DNA of 64,000 nt, taken from Boswellia sacra. Lineage: Eukaryota > Streptophyta > Magnoliopsida > Sapindales > Burseraceae. Under the pieces are notes generated by a model. The model had not been told where the DNA came from. It searched no databases and saw only the letters and a program-made list of their open reading frames with translations. Positions 44,520 to 64,000 of this stretch are shown here, one piece after another. The translations under genes and the position numbers were made by a program. Each line of letters begins with the position of its first letter. The first letter of the stretch is position 1. The stretch spans positions 1 through 64,000 of the forward strand of contig SNVD02004951.1 of assembly GCA_013180625.2 (NCBI GenBank). The letters are read 5' to 3'.

Positions 44520-45166
44520 ACTTCTTCATTATAGTAAAGAAAACATTGAGCTTGAGCTCCTGAGAGTATCCTTTCTGATGTACTTTATGAAGTACAATAA
44601 TATGTCATCGGTAGGCAGCCTCATAAAATCATAATAGTTTTTATCATGTGTTTTGGGTGATCAGACTTGATTTTGATATAAAGAAAGAAGAAAGTTTTTA
44701 TATATCAATTCTTTGTTCAGAGTTTACTTTTTTTTCCTTATTATTATTATTATTATCCTTGTTAGAAGCCTGGCACACACTATCATGTAAGGCAACCAAA
44801 GAAAACGATTCCTCCCTAGCTTTAGATTATTACCCACAGACAACTTTATATTTGAATTTGAAAATAATTGGAACCAGTGGAGAGAAGGATTGATTCGCCT
44901 GAGAAGCTTCTGAATGAAATCGATCCAGAACAAAATTATTTGAATTAGATCAAGCTAGAAGGCTTTCGCTTACTTTCTCCGCTATGGACAGACAGAATAT
45001 GATTTAAGAGGGAATGCTTTCTTTACGCGGCCCCTAACCGAATTGGTTTTGGACAGATGACAAACAAGATATGATTGAGAGGCAATGCTTTCTTTACACG
45101 TTCGCTAACTGAATTCGTTTCTGACACAGCTGCTTGCTCAACTATTGTCCTGGAGACAAATACGGG
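44520..45166. other. 3' flank of UXS with a short tandem duplication
   Basis: No gene. Around 45000-45120 a block of about 76 bp (ATGATT...AGAGG.AATGCTTTCTTTAC) occurs twice with several differences. Confidence 0.45.
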
Positions 45167-45174
45167 GTTCTAAT

Positions 45175-45672
45175 TAGGGGTGGCAATTTTTGACACAGAC
45201 CCACGAACACGACACGAACACGTTACACGATTAATAAATGGGTCGGGTTAGTGTTGAAGGTGTTCAACCCGCCAACCCGTTTAATGACACGAATAGTTAA
45301 ATATATTTTGTACATTCTTAATATGTAAATTCATTCAATGATATAAATTATTACCTACTTACAATATATATATTATAAAATTGAAATATTTATACTATAA
45401 AATAAATTAATTTATAAAATAATAAATTATCATGATTTTAATAATATTTTATACTAACAATGGTTTATATTCTAAAAATAATTTTAATTGATTTAAATAT
45501 AGAGAATATAATATATTATGTATAACTAAGTTAAACAATTAAGTAAATTATACGAATTAAATATGATACGATTACGACACGTGGGTAACACGTTTAATAA
45601 TCGGGTGGGTTTGGGTTTCATGTTTTGACACGAATAATTAAATGGGTCGACACGACACGATTGCCACCCCTA
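45175..45672. mobile_element. hAT-type MITE, complete, 498 bp
   Basis: Termini are TAGGGGTGGCAAT and ATTGCCACCCCTA, with an 8-bp target duplication GTTCTAAT (45167-45174 and 45673-45680). The subterminal region contains repeats of GACACGA/ACACGTT. No coding sequence is present, so it depends on a transposase from elsewhere. Confidence 0.92.
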
Positions 45673-45760
45673 GTTCTAATAGGCCTCAACCTTACCTAGC
45701 ATTTCTGTTTGTCACGAGACTAGACTCTCCAATTATCATCTGACCATAAACAGTCATTTA

Positions 45761-46361
45761 GTGCGTGTTTGATAGCCCGCATAGTATAGTTTAAAATGTA
45801 CTCTTTATATTAAATTTTTTTAAATTGTGTTTGATGCAATAGGAATGATGGATAGTATATTAAAAAATTGTATAAAATTTTTATAAGAACAGCATAAAAA
45901 GAAGTAAAATAATGATATTCCCATTATGTGTTAAAACCATGTAAAGATATGAACCTATTGAATATAATTTTTAATTCATAAGTTTTATATAATATAATAT
46001 ATAATATATTATTATATTATTAAAAAATTTAAATTATACAACTTTGCTTTTTGTTTCAATTTTTGATAATAAATACTGCAAACATATATAAATAAATAAA
46101 TATTTAAATTATTAGTTTATTAAATATTTAAATGAATTATTTTAATAAATAAATATAATTTATTAAATATTTAAATAAAAATTAATTATCTGAAAACTTA
46201 ATTTAATATAAATAACTTTTAAAATTTTATATTTAAAAAATTTTATTAATTTTAAATTATTTTTTATTATTGTAAAGAATTTAATATAGTTTAATACAAT
46301 CTTTTATCAATCACTGTATTATGTAATATTTATACCGCACAATGATAAATCAAACGCAACC
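45761..46361. mobile_element. PIF/Harbinger-like MITE, 601 bp
   Basis: TTA flanks both sides (45758-45760 and 46362-46364). Ends are GTGCGTGTTTGAT and ATCAAACGCAACC. The interior is AT-rich with no open frame. Confidence 0.7.
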
Positions 46362-46615
46362 TTAAGGTGTAATTGCGACCAGCAAAATTTTGCTCACTGA
46401 AGAGTTCAAAAACCTCCTATTATTATTATAACGTGCAACGTGTATAACAAATGCAGCGACATCGGTGAGCGGCGCTGCCTTAATATGTAAAACAAATTCT
46501 TTTGAGCTAACCAGCATTCTCAAAATGTCTTCAAAACTAGGTACTTATGGTTAGAAAGGGATAGCCTGCAAGAAGAAATATAAATGACGGAGACCGTCCG
46601 ATCCATCTTGTATTT

Positions 46616-54116
<7,501 letters not shown>

Positions 54117-54391
54117 TTCTTGTGCCTCTGCACGAAAGGAGAATTCTTTGCGTCCTCCTCTGCAGGTAATTTTAACACGACAAAGACAAAATCGATATTA
54201 AATTATCATAGATTTGATTTGAGAAAATACGAATGATCCATGATTTGCATTACGGGAGATTTGAGGTTACCGGTTAAACCGAGAGAAAACTTAGTGATGA
54301 GAGTGCCGGTGATGGCGAAACCCACGAGGAATGGCCAGTTCCGGTTCCATTCTCTTTTGAAGAACACGTGCCAGGGATCAAACTTTCTCAT
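54117..54391 (-). CDS. Mitochondrial ATP synthase 6-kDa subunit, exons 1 and 2
   Basis: A small membrane subunit found in plant mitochondrial F1Fo ATP synthase. Exon 1 (54391-54271) encodes MRKFDPWHVFFKREWNRNW, then one membrane helix (FLVGFAITGTLITKFSLGL). Exon 2 begins at 54159 with TEEDAKNSPFVQRHKK, the family's usual end at about 55 residues. After RHK the frame could splice at AGAA|GTACGC (exon end 54117) to a final short exon not identified, or read on for about 48 more hydrophobic residues to 53972. The first is more likely from family length. The product call is firm; the 3' end is open. Confidence 0.82.
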
Positions 54392-54858
54392 TTTTTGTGT
54401 TGTTTTTGTTGTCTCGTGAAACGAAAGCGCAGTATTTATTCGACTGTAAATGAGATGGTAATTGAGGCGTTTGATTACGCAACAGTGTTTAGTATCTGTT
54501 GTTGATGAGAGTTGAAAGTGCCAAACGTCAAGTGGGCCCGATCCGTTTGATGTTGCCCACTTGTCCTGATTAGTCGGGCTGAATGGCCCGGCCCATTTTT
54601 ATTTCTATTGCTGTTTGTATTTCTTTTAGACCTTCCTTTTTTTAATAAAAAGGCAAATACTGAAGTGACACTGCGCTGTGAAATGCAAATCATCGACTGT
54701 TGACTGCAATTAGTAGTGATACAAACATGTGCGTTAAAGTTGTTGCGTGAATTGACTTGTGATGGTAGAGGTATTGCGTTGAGGGCTAGACTCAAGGACT
54801 AAAGCTCGCCAACCAAATAGCTTGGTGGGCTATGATTGTATATTTAATAATTAATAAT

Positions 54859-55185
54859 GGGATACTTCTGATCCAAATTGCCCCCTCTCATCCTGGAAAC
54901 TCTAATTTACCCCCAAATTATCAATCTGGACGTTAACTTTTAAACTGCTGGAGGGCAAAATGGTAATCATATACATACAGTACGGTAAACTACAAAAATA
55001 ATATATAATAAAATAATCATAAATTATAAAAAATAAAATATTTATAATTTGGACGTTAACTTAAACTGTCACAAACCGTTTAAGTTAACGTCCAAACTGA
55101 TAATTTAGGGGGTAAATTGGAATTTTCGGGATGGAAGGGGGCAACTTATTTTCGATCAACCTTAGGGGACAAATTGAATCGTCCC
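54859..55185. mobile_element. MULE-type MITE, 327 bp
   Basis: Long inverted arms (GGACGTTAACTT...AATTTACCCCC and counterpart, about 80 bp) surround an AT-rich core. A perfect 9-bp target duplication ATTAATAAT flanks it (54850-54858 and 55186-55194). Ends start GGGAT/GGGAC. It carries no gene. It shares the terminal GGG and duplication size with the large MULE of this window, but the arms are otherwise different. Confidence 0.8.
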
Positions 55186-55194
55186 ATTAATAAT

Positions 55195-56443
55195 TGAATG
55201 ATTGGGATCTCAACTTGCAATTTTTAATTATATACTGGAAGCATAATTATATATATGAAGTCGATTGCTTTGTCAAGTTGCACTTGGCTATTAATAATCT
55301 GTATTTTTCTCTTAATGGGTCTTGGAGTTTTCTTGAAGTTGAAATCCTTTGCAAAAGAAAGCATAATAAACCTTTCAAAGACACAACTACAAATATATTT
55401 GTATACGAGCGTCGTCTGATACTAGATATTAGTTGCACGTTATGTACATCAACTCAAAATTTAGTTTAAAAGCTCTATCTAGATTTATCTTGAGCACTTG
55501 TCTAATGAAAAGCTTCTCAGTGAGCCAACATGTTTGCTCTTATCACTGATAATTTTGCCTAATTGGGTTCCTTCTGGGTTAAATATTGTTGTAAAGTTTT
55601 TGAATAAATGGAATTATAAGGCATTGAGACTAGGGGAAAAAAAACTATGTTTTGATACTTAATGAAAAAAATTGAGTAAAAAATATATATATAGTTATGA
55701 AATATTATAATTGTCATGTACTATAAAATTTTAAAACATTGTAAAAATTGTGACAGAGAATGATCCCAATCATAAAACATAAGATAAGACAATAAATGAT
55801 TGAACAATTTTTTTTGTAACTTAATAAATCAAACAATAAAAGAAAACTAAACGATGAAATTAATGGCTAGTTGTTATACCAATACGTTAGGCAAGTAGCA
55901 AGTTGTGTTGTTGTACTTATGTAATGTCAATCGCGTGCCAATGGACGCTGAGGTCCCAAAACATAACCTTCCAATTTCCATCACACATCTCCTCTATGTT
56001 TTTAGACTGCTGCCAGTTGCCATTAGGCGAAGCGCCAAGCGTGAGTTGTGATTTCATTGTTTTTGTCACGACCTTGTGCCTTTTGGCTTTATTGGAGGCC
56101 TCAAGGACTTTTCGGTCAGTCACGATTCAGGTCTTTTTCATAGATTTCACTGCTACTCTCTCAGTCTCTCCCCCCATTAACGGCCGAGATTTCTCCCTCA
56201 TTCAACGAACAATTCATTATTTTCCTGTTCTTTGTAAATTTTAGGTATATGCTCACTACTAAAATCAATCATAAGTTAAAATTTAAAAAATAATATATGA
56301 TTCTATCATATATAAATAAAATTTCTAGATGAATTAAATTCAATCTTAATATTTATATCAAGTACAAACATATGTCTTATTAACAAAAAAAAAATTGCAT
56401 ATTCAACTAAAGTTCGTTATGGTTCAAATCAATTTGATAAAAT
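55195..56443. other. Intergenic, no gene seen
   Basis: Open frames near 55194-55469 and 55903-56244 lack any recognisable motif, splice context or strand preference and are not called. Confidence 0.45.
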
Positions 56444-56812
56444 TAGGGGTGACAATTCGTGTCATTCGTGTCGACCCATTTAATTATTCGTGTCAAGACA
56501 TAAAACACGGATCCGACACAGTTATTAAACGTGTTATTCACGTGTTATAATCCTGTCATATTTAATTTACATAATTTATTTAATTGTTTAACCTAATTAT
56601 ACATAATATATTATATTTTATATATTTATATCAATTAAAATTATTTTTAGAATATAAACCATTATTCGTATAAAATATTGTTAAAATCATCATAATTTAT
56701 AATTTTATAAATTAATTTATTTTATAATATAAATTTTCAGTTTTATAATATATTATTATAAGAGATAATAATTTATATCATTAAATAAACTTACATGTTA
56801 AGTAACTATATT
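56444..56812. mobile_element. Truncated hAT-type MITE, same family as 45175-45672
   Basis: It begins TAGGGGTGACAATTCGTG and follows the reverse complement of the 45175-45672 element through most of its AT-rich interior, then stops without the second terminus. The missing end suggests later deletion. Confidence 0.7.
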
Positions 56813-57174
56813 GTATCAGTTTAAAGTGGTACTCACATATTACCAGATTTTACCCGAGAATACGAAATTACGGTAACAGCCTTCATGCAAAGAGACAATA
56901 CGCGTCCCCACCGGCAACTCTGACGTGGAAGTGACAAGCAAGTGGGCCCATCTTAACCGACAACCAAAAAACACCTCTCTTATCTCTCCCTTCCAGAGAG
57001 AAGAAAAATGTTTGAACTCAGTGCTATAGCGCACGCCCACCACTAAACCCGCCACTTCCAGCCCATCACCACTCACTTCTCCCGGTGATAAGTTAAATAC
57101 CGAAAATACTCTCCAGGCCACAACGTGATACTTCGTGCCAAAAAATTTGACCGGCTTGACCTAAGAATCAAGAT

Positions 57175-60078
57175 ATGGGCATTCCTTGCGACGACGTCGT
57201 GTTAATCCAGCAAGGCACGAGCCCCGGCCAGCCCACTATCATCACCGTCAATTGCCCTGACAAGCCCGGCCTTGGCTGCGATCTCTGCCGAATCATTCTC
57301 GAGTTTGGCCTCTGCATTATACGAGGAGGTGCTCAAAATTAACTGTTTGATGCAATGTCTTTTGAAAACTAGCCCTTCAAATAATATTAATTTATAATTT
57401 TGATTCATTAAATATAGATATCTCAACTGATGGAAGGTGGTGTTACATAGTGTTGTGGGTTGAGCCGCATACGAGCTCATATAGAGTTGATTGGGAAAGC
57501 TTGAAGAGTCGGCTCTTATCTGTCTGCCCTTCATGTTTGGTTTCGTATTACTTCACCCAGCCGTCCAATAATTCCTCACAGTCTTCTTTGTATTTGTTGA
57601 AGTATTGTTGCGTTAACCGGAAAGGATTGCTTCATGGTAACTAGATGTTCTTTGTTGTGACTGCTACTGGTTCATGTTATGGTCATTTTTAAAAAGTGGT
57701 CGTTGGTATTATTATGGTCATTATTAGCAACTACTTATGTGGCCAATGTTAACAATTCTATGGTGATATGATATTACTTCCGGTATGAATTTGGACTGAT
57801 TTTATTTATTTATTTTTTTAATAGATGTAACTAGAATCCTCACTGAACTTGAGTTTACAATACAAAGACTTAAGGTGATGACGACTCCAGATGGCAGAGT
57901 AGTGGACTTGTTTTTTATCACTGATGGAATGTAAGTTGTTTTCATTTAAAAGTTTTGTGGTACCCTTGTAGTGATCTTGAGCTATTTATTAAGAATCGTA
58001 TTGAAATTTTTATGTGAGAAATATTGCTTAACAAATCGTGTTGTTCATAGAATGGTTGGTCAATTGCCAGTACTTCTATGGTTTTCTGACTGTGCCTGTT
58101 TTCCTGTTGCTTTTCTGTGATTATTTTGAAGTTTCTTGGTTTCTAGTTTGTGGCCGTAGAGAGATCAAATCTTATGATTTTTGTTGTTCTGCTTCATTTT
58201 GATATGTAGATTTAACTTTTGACTTCAATGCCATCCCCTGACTAAGGTATCTTGAGGTTAGTACATTATAAGTACTATGGTTGTTATCTTAACAAGCAAA
58301 GAAATTTGTTTGTTATAGAAAATGGGGGGATTTTATTCAGTACTAAGATTGGACCCTGGAGATGCCATTTAGATAGTTTTTTCATGCATAGAGTAGACTA
58401 ATCACAGTGCTTGTGGGTGATTCGTTACTTAGATGTTTCAATTGTTTGTTTGGGGTCTACTGCTGCAAATTCTAAATAACTTTGCCAGAGTCAAGGGAAA
58501 CAGTGCCCAGGTTCTGGTTTATTTGCGTTGTTGAGCTTTTGGGAAAATCTTTGATTCAGAACTTTTCTAGAACTTGATTCTGATTCTAAAGGATTTTCTA
58601 TTTAGTTTCTTAATATACGTTTTATAATTTTTCTTCATCCGTTGTCACCTGAGCCAAGGCCCAGGTTCATCTTTTTTGTTGGAGAAGATTATGAATTCAG
58701 AAGGTATGTTTCATGTCCATTGTCAATAGGCAGTAAATTTATCTAAAATCATTTGCTGTCAATTTTCAGGGAGCTTTTGCACACAAAAAAGAGACGTGAG
58801 GACGCATGTGAACATCTGATTACCGTTTTAGAGTATTCTATCAGCTGTGAAATTCAGTTGGCTGGGCCTGAATATGAAAGTCTACAAGGGTTCTCTTCCC
58901 TCCCACCGGCAGTTGCAGAAGAATTATTTAGCTGTGAGCTGCCAGACAAGGACCAGTCCCAAGCACTTACGCAGGTGATGGCACTAAACAAGGCCACCAT
59001 AACAGTGGACAATCTGTTGAGCCCAGGTCATACCTTACTTCAAATAAAGTGTGAAGATCAAAAAGGCCTCTTTTATGACATTATGAGGACTTCAAAAGAT
59101 TTAAATATTCAGGTACTTGATCGTAGTTTCTTTTATATTCGACTATTGGTTTTACCTAGATATTCAGAGACTCAAGTCTTGCACTTGCCCTCATAAAAGG
59201 ATCTAATTTTACATGTTCCCGCCTCTTTATGAGGTAATTGCCTGTAGAGGAATCTAGAATTTATATTTTCCTCATCAGATATCTCATCTGTCCCTGGTTT
59301 AGATTTTGGTGGACCTTTGTGCCAACACTTGTTTTAGGTATAGAGGAACCTCGAAAACTGGGAATAGAATGCTTTTCTTCCTCTGCTGTTTATGTTGTTT
59401 TTTAGTCAAGCTTACTTGGTGAACTGCTGCTATGTGCAGTTTGTATTCTGGAAGTGTCTTTGTACCTAAACGAATAGTGCTAGCGCTTGAAAATGGTAGT
59501 GTACCAATATATGCCTTTTGTGTTTCTTTATCATTTAGATCGCTTATGGTAGAATCTCTTCAAGTGTGAAAGGCTATCGGAATATGGATCTATTTATTCA
59601 GCAAACAGATGGGAAGAAGATTGTGGATCCCAAACATCAGGATGCCTTGTGTTCTCGTTTACGAGAGGAGATGCTTCGTCCTTTGCGAGTAATAGTTACC
59701 AACCGAGGCCCAGATACTGAACTCTTGGTTGCCAATCCTGTTGAACTATCGGGAAAAGGAAGACCCCGTGTATTCTATGATGTTACTTTGGCTCTAAAGA
59801 TATTAGGATTATGTATTTTCTCGGTAAGAATCTAACGTCGTGGTTCATTTATTTTTAGGCCTCTGCCATTATTTCACTTTGGGAAGTTACTTTCTCTGTG
59901 TGCGAATAAGTTTCCTTCATTCCTTGTGTAGGCTGAAATTGGAAGACATTCAACTTCAGAACGCCAGTGGGAAGTTTACAGATTTCTTTTGGATGAAAGT
60001 CCAGAGTTCCCATTGGCAAGCAGGCAAGCCAGAAATCAGATTGTGGAAAGAGTGAGGAAAACATTGATGGGCTGGTGA
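57175..60078 (+). CDS. ACR9: ACT domain-repeat protein, ACR9-like, six exons
   Basis: A protein made of repeated ACT ligand-binding domains; plant ACR proteins are thought to sense amino acids or nitrogen status. Exons 57175-57328, 57418-57636, 57825-57930, 58770-59112, 59539-59823 and 59932-60078 give 417 residues with consistent phases. ACT domains are visible near the start (IITVNCPDKPGLGCDLCRII), at about 115-170 (CCVNRKGLLHDVTRILTELE), at about 247-320 (HTLLQIKCEDQKGLFYDIM, ending around DLFIQQTDGKKI), and at about 335-405 (RVFYDVTLALKILGLCIFSAE). The protein ends VRKTLMGW. There is no enzyme domain, as expected for this family. Intron 3 is the longest (839 bp). The ligand is unknown. 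Confidence 0.93.
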
Positions 60079-62386
60079 GGTGATCCATATATTAGCTAAT
60101 ACTGAAGAAAACTGTTCATATTTATCTCAACTCTGTTTGGGTTGCTGTCATCTGCTAGCTCCAATTGACCGAATTGAACCTCTGATATGAGGTTGTTTCA
60201 CTTTGGTGGCCTGGATTCAACAAATCTCCAGTTATGCAGCAAGCACTTATTAGGTTTTGACCTATAAAATACTCGGAAGCCAAACTTTATAGCTCCCAAA
60301 GATTGTAACAAGGGTTGCAATTATGTATGTTGCTTTTCCATCTTTCAATGGATACATGGCTTTTTGTATGTAGTTGTACAATTCATCTTAATTTTGGAAT
60401 AGTTTAGTAGAGCTTCTTGGAAACAAATCCATTTGACAGCTACATCCTCCTCTCCATTTTGTTCAAGTTAAAATAGCTTGATAAAGAGTTCTACTGACAG
60501 TGTCCATTACTCTGGAAAGTGTCTCACATGTTTTTCGTTTTTGTTGATGGAACGTAAACGACATGTTTTTACTAATTGAATAAGTCGCCTCTAATTCTAA
60601 TGATCTCTATCTCTAATCTCTTAATAAATAAATATCAAATCCGGAGTTGACATCTTATATACTTGTCTCCACTAATAAATTAATTAATCATGTATTGAAT
60701 TATGCTATAGTCGCGTGATACACGTGTCTTTCTCCTTGCCCACTTCAGCGTCCAGCGTCAAATAGAACTACTATCTAAAAGATTGCTACTTTCACATTGT
60801 TCTAATAAGAACCAACCATAAAAGCTCGTCAATTATTAATACTAACCATATTCATAGCAAAAAATAATCTTACCCAAAAGACAAAAAACAGTACCAATTC
60901 AAATAAGAGATTAAATTTTTATTTAATATTATTGATTTAATTTTATCTAAACAATATTCGACCTTCGTATTTTGATTGCGGATTTCAATTGAACGAGAGA
61001 GGAGAACACACACACACACAAAAAAAAAAAACGAAATATGGTTCTTTTTATTTTTAATTCAATGCGATTGATTTTTTAATTTTTTTTAATGGTTATATTA
61101 CATTAAGACAATGTAATGTAAGGGTCATCTTTTCAAAAGAACTCCATATTTACCAAATCGGGGAAACGCACCATTTAGTCTTCACGAATCCCTATTCCAT
61201 GATCTAGGGTAAATAATCTTCTACTTCACTTAATATATACTCATACATATACGTTTTCGTATACATTTGTTCTTATGTAATCTGTAGTTTCTCTTTGTGT
61301 AATGTTGTGAAAGATTGTCAGTCAAAGGTTTTGTGGATTCTATATTTCTTTTTCATTGCCAACAGTTATTTTTATTTTAAAAAAATTATTGGGAGGAATC
61401 CGAGATTAAAGTAGATTTTATATTACTAATTGGATGATTTGATTATTTTCTTGGATTTTGTGAATATGTGGCTTAATTTTAGTATAATGTCTATTAGGCT
61501 GAATGTTAACATGTTCAGTTTTGGAGATGAATTGTAAATCCAAGTCGAGATGCAGTGTGTTATCATTGTTGTAGTATTTTCGAAAATATTTGTTATTGCA
61601 AATGGAGAATTTAGACTTGTTTTACCAATCGGGTGGGGTTTTTGGCTTTTGGTGCAGTTCTCTTGTTTAATTTGAATTTTTTCAGTTGCATGGGAGGTGA
61701 TAAAAACCCAGAAAATGATTAGCAAATAAGGGAAAGGCTACAATTAGAATCAAAGAGTTATTTAATTAGTGTGCAACAATGTATGTGAAACGTACAACGT
61801 CAAATGTAGAAATGAGATATAATTTGTAACTAACATCATTTTAATGACATAACGGGTAATTGTAAAATGGTTGCAGTATATCTAGGCTAGTGTGCTGCAG
61901 AAAGTAAATTTTGAGTTTAAGTGGAGTGCCGTGGTTGGTGTAGGAGGGAATGCATCCAGATCAAGACAGAAGATATTATTTGGTGTGGTTGACTGGGTGT
62001 GTTCTTTTCTCTATTTGTTGTACTTGAGGAAAATTCAATAGCAAGTTTCCTTGGTTTAAAAAAAAAGTGTGTGTACATACATATATATATATATATATAT
62101 GGTGAAATTTAAATTAAGATTTCTTGTGCCTTACCCTATCTCTTGATATTCGATTCGCATTTTACTCCTTGTGTTTACATTTTGGTCCTTTTTTTTTTTA
62201 TGAGTCTGAGTTAACAATGTGCGGGAGTCTTGTGCATCCTACATTTGAAGAACTAGAGAATAGAGATGGGAGTGGTTTCATGTTGGTGAGTTGTTTTTGT
62301 GATTGCATTGCAGGTCTGGAGCTGCTTGCTGCTATTTTTGGACCTTGGTTTCCTTTATTTCTGAGAAACTCAACAAGGCCACAAAC
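60079..62386. other. Intergenic and leader of the zinc-finger gene
   Basis: 60079-60450 is the probable 3' UTR of the ACT gene. 61000-62386 contains the promoter and 5' UTR of the next gene; an acceptor TTGCAG near 62312 suggests a leader intron. An (AT)n run lies at about 62080-62100. No other gene is seen. Confidence 0.45.
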
Positions 62387-63972
62387 ATGAGTCTGGACAG
62401 AAGCCATAGCCCACAGCAGGCTAAAAGATTTTGCAACAATGAACGCTCTTATTATCGTGATGCACCTTACTCAAAGAGATCGTCGTAGTTATCGGTATGC
62501 TGTAGTCCATGGTTATGGTACTCTAGATTTCTATTAACAATATTCTCTCTTTCAAACAGTTGTTTGGTTACTGTTCCTTCTATAGACATGACATCTTTTG
62601 CAGATTAGTCCTGTCTTAGCCTGCATTTTTCCTCATGGACTGAGCTATTTTTTGTTATATTTTCCTTTTTTCTGCGGTCATATAGGACTGGGAGATGAGA
62701 TCTTGTAATCATTATATTGCATTTGTCGCACAAGTTTGGACTATTATTAGAGTAGCAAACGCATAAAACAAGCTCTTGAGCTTTATTCAAGGTGTTTATT
62801 CGTGGAACCATATGCTGCAGGTTTATTTGGGTGAAGTTTAATATATAATTCTGTTGCCCATGTTAAAAGTGTTATGTATGTATTGCTGAGGTTTAATACA
62901 TAGGTCTGGTTACCATTTTTAATACTCTTAATAATTTATAAGATTCGAGAGAATGCTATTCATATAATTAAGTGGTACAGTCAAGAAATTTTTCTAATAT
63001 GTTGACTGCTCAGAGCTAACTCTGAATTAACATTAAATTGAATAAGGTGTAAGATTTTAGAGCAAAAGGACCATTTTCAAGAAAAAAATGGATGGATTTT
63101 TTGAAATGGTTGTCTTGCTCTTGTTGATTTTGCTTGAATTTTGGTTTTCCTTGTATCACACATATGCTTTTTTTTTTTTTAAGAAATAAAGTAATATAAA
63201 TAATAATTGTTTGCTGATTGATGTTGTCATTCTAGAAAACTTGTGTTTTTCATTATAATAATTTATGTTTCAATTTTTTTCAGGCAAGACTATTTGTGCA
63301 ATAAATGTAAACGGCCTGGGCACTTTGCAAGGGATTGTCCTAATGTGACTGTATGCAACAATTGTGGACTTCCTGGGTGAGATGAAATTTTCCTTGTTTG
63401 GTTTCTACATAACTGCTCTGATCTCTTTGCTACATTGAATTTTTATTTTGTTTAGCCACATTGCGGCTGAATGCAACTCAACAACCACGTGCTGGAACTG
63501 TAAGGAGCCCGGACATCTTGCCAGCCAATGCTACAATGATCCAGTCTGTCACATGTGTGGTAAGATGGGTCATCTGGCTCGTGACTGTGTAAACCCCGGA
63601 CTACCAGCTCACGATGCAAGGCTCTGCAACAACTGCTACAAGCCAGGCCACATTGCGGCTGACTGCAACAACGAGAAAGCTTGCAACAACTGTCGTAAAC
63701 CCGGTCACCTTGCTCGTGACTGCCTAAACGAGCCTGTCTGCAATATATGCAATATATCAGGTCATGTGGCCCGTCAATGCCCAAAATCAGGCCTGGTAGC
63801 TGAGGCTGGAGGTGCTTATCGTGACATTAGTTGCCACAACTGTGGCCAGCCTGGCCACTTTAGCCGTGACTGTGTATCGATTGTCATCTGCAACAACTGT
63901 GGTGGGAGGGGTCACCAAGCATATGAGTGCCCATCTGCTCGGATGTATGACCATGGAATAAGAAGATATTAA
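62387..63972 (+). CDS. CCHC zinc-knuckle protein, CNBP/GIS2-like, nine knuckles, three exons
   Basis: A cytoplasmic or nuclear single-strand nucleic-acid-binding protein of the CNBP/GIS2 family. Exons 62387-62484, 63284-63376 and 63456-63972 give 235 residues. The N-terminus is short and basic ([15 protein letters not shown]), like other plant members. Nine CX2CX4HX4C knuckles follow, from [14 protein letters not shown] through [14 protein letters not shown], and the protein ends GIRRY. The exon 1 donor was chosen as TCGTC|GTAGTT because it alone keeps the frame into CQDYLC-type sequence; the stronger-looking GTATGC donor 11 bases downstream leads to a stop. Closely related knuckles share codons, hinting at internal duplication. 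RNA or telomeric DNA targets are not known here. Confidence 0.9.
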
Positions 63973-64000
63973 AACAGCTGCGGGTAGTATTAATCTATTC

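Noticed and set aside
56840..57121. 93-codon minus-strand frame just upstream of the ACT-domain gene.
   Set aside because: It lies in the promoter and leader of that gene and has no recognisable domain.
62387..62500. Frameshift pseudogene in the CCHC zinc-finger gene.
   Set aside because: An alternative donor at 62485 restores the frame, and the rest of the gene is intact.
63452..63784. 110-codon minus-strand frame with many Cys and His.
   Set aside because: It is the complement of repeated zinc knuckles in the CCHC gene.

Overview
The window is nuclear DNA of a flowering plant, most likely a eudicot. Host genes are intron-rich with GT-AG splice sites, intergenic DNA is AT-rich and full of plant transposons (MULE, Ty3/gypsy of the Tat type, hAT and PIF MITEs), and gene families are plant-specific (CASP-like, CLE, ACR, UXS). 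Order and family content resemble a woody rosid such as Citrus, but the species cannot be proven from the window. Layout: (1) 1-1.6 kb: the 5' two thirds of a cytosolic HSP70 gene on the minus strand, with a textbook heat-shock element next to its TATA box. (2) 2.8-18.3 kb: two large transposons 42 bp apart. The first is a complete 6.07-kb Mutator-like element (131-bp terminal inverted repeats, perfect 10-bp target duplication) carrying a transposase gene and a second, convergent GRF-zinc-finger gene. The second is a complete 9.38-kb Tat-type LTR retrotransposon (453-bp LTRs, 5-bp target duplication) that has lost the reverse transcriptase core by an in-frame deletion, has a Glu-to-Lys change in the integrase catalytic triad, and carries a spliced antisense gene plus two minisatellites (42 bp and 30 bp) between pol and the 3' LTR. 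(3) 18.3-29.5 kb: AT-rich repeat territory with ~460-bp tandem repeats, a strongly palindromic array, a solo-LTR-like insertion and two related MITEs flanking a small CLE peptide gene. (4) 29.5-64 kb: a gene-rich block. In order: two tRNA-Pro(AGG) genes, a UBC7/13/14-type ubiquitin-conjugating enzyme, a CASP-like membrane protein, OST4 with a tRNA-Arg(CCG) inside its 5'-UTR intron, a cytosolic UDP-glucuronate decarboxylase, organellar methionyl-tRNA synthetase, the mitochondrial ATP synthase 6-kDa subunit, an ACT-domain protein (ACR9-like) and a nine-knuckle CCHC zinc-finger protein. Small MITEs lie between these genes. The host genes do not form one pathway; they are ordinary neighbours whose order partly recalls Arabidopsis blocks on chromosomes 3 and 5 (from memory, to be checked). 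The unusual biology sits in the transposons: the MULE with its accessory membrane-anchored zinc-finger gene, and the retrotransposon that looks non-autonomous but keeps a spliced antisense gene with its own probable promoter and hairpin-rich tandem repeats. Exon boundaries were placed by hand from reading frame and splice consensus and have no transcript support.
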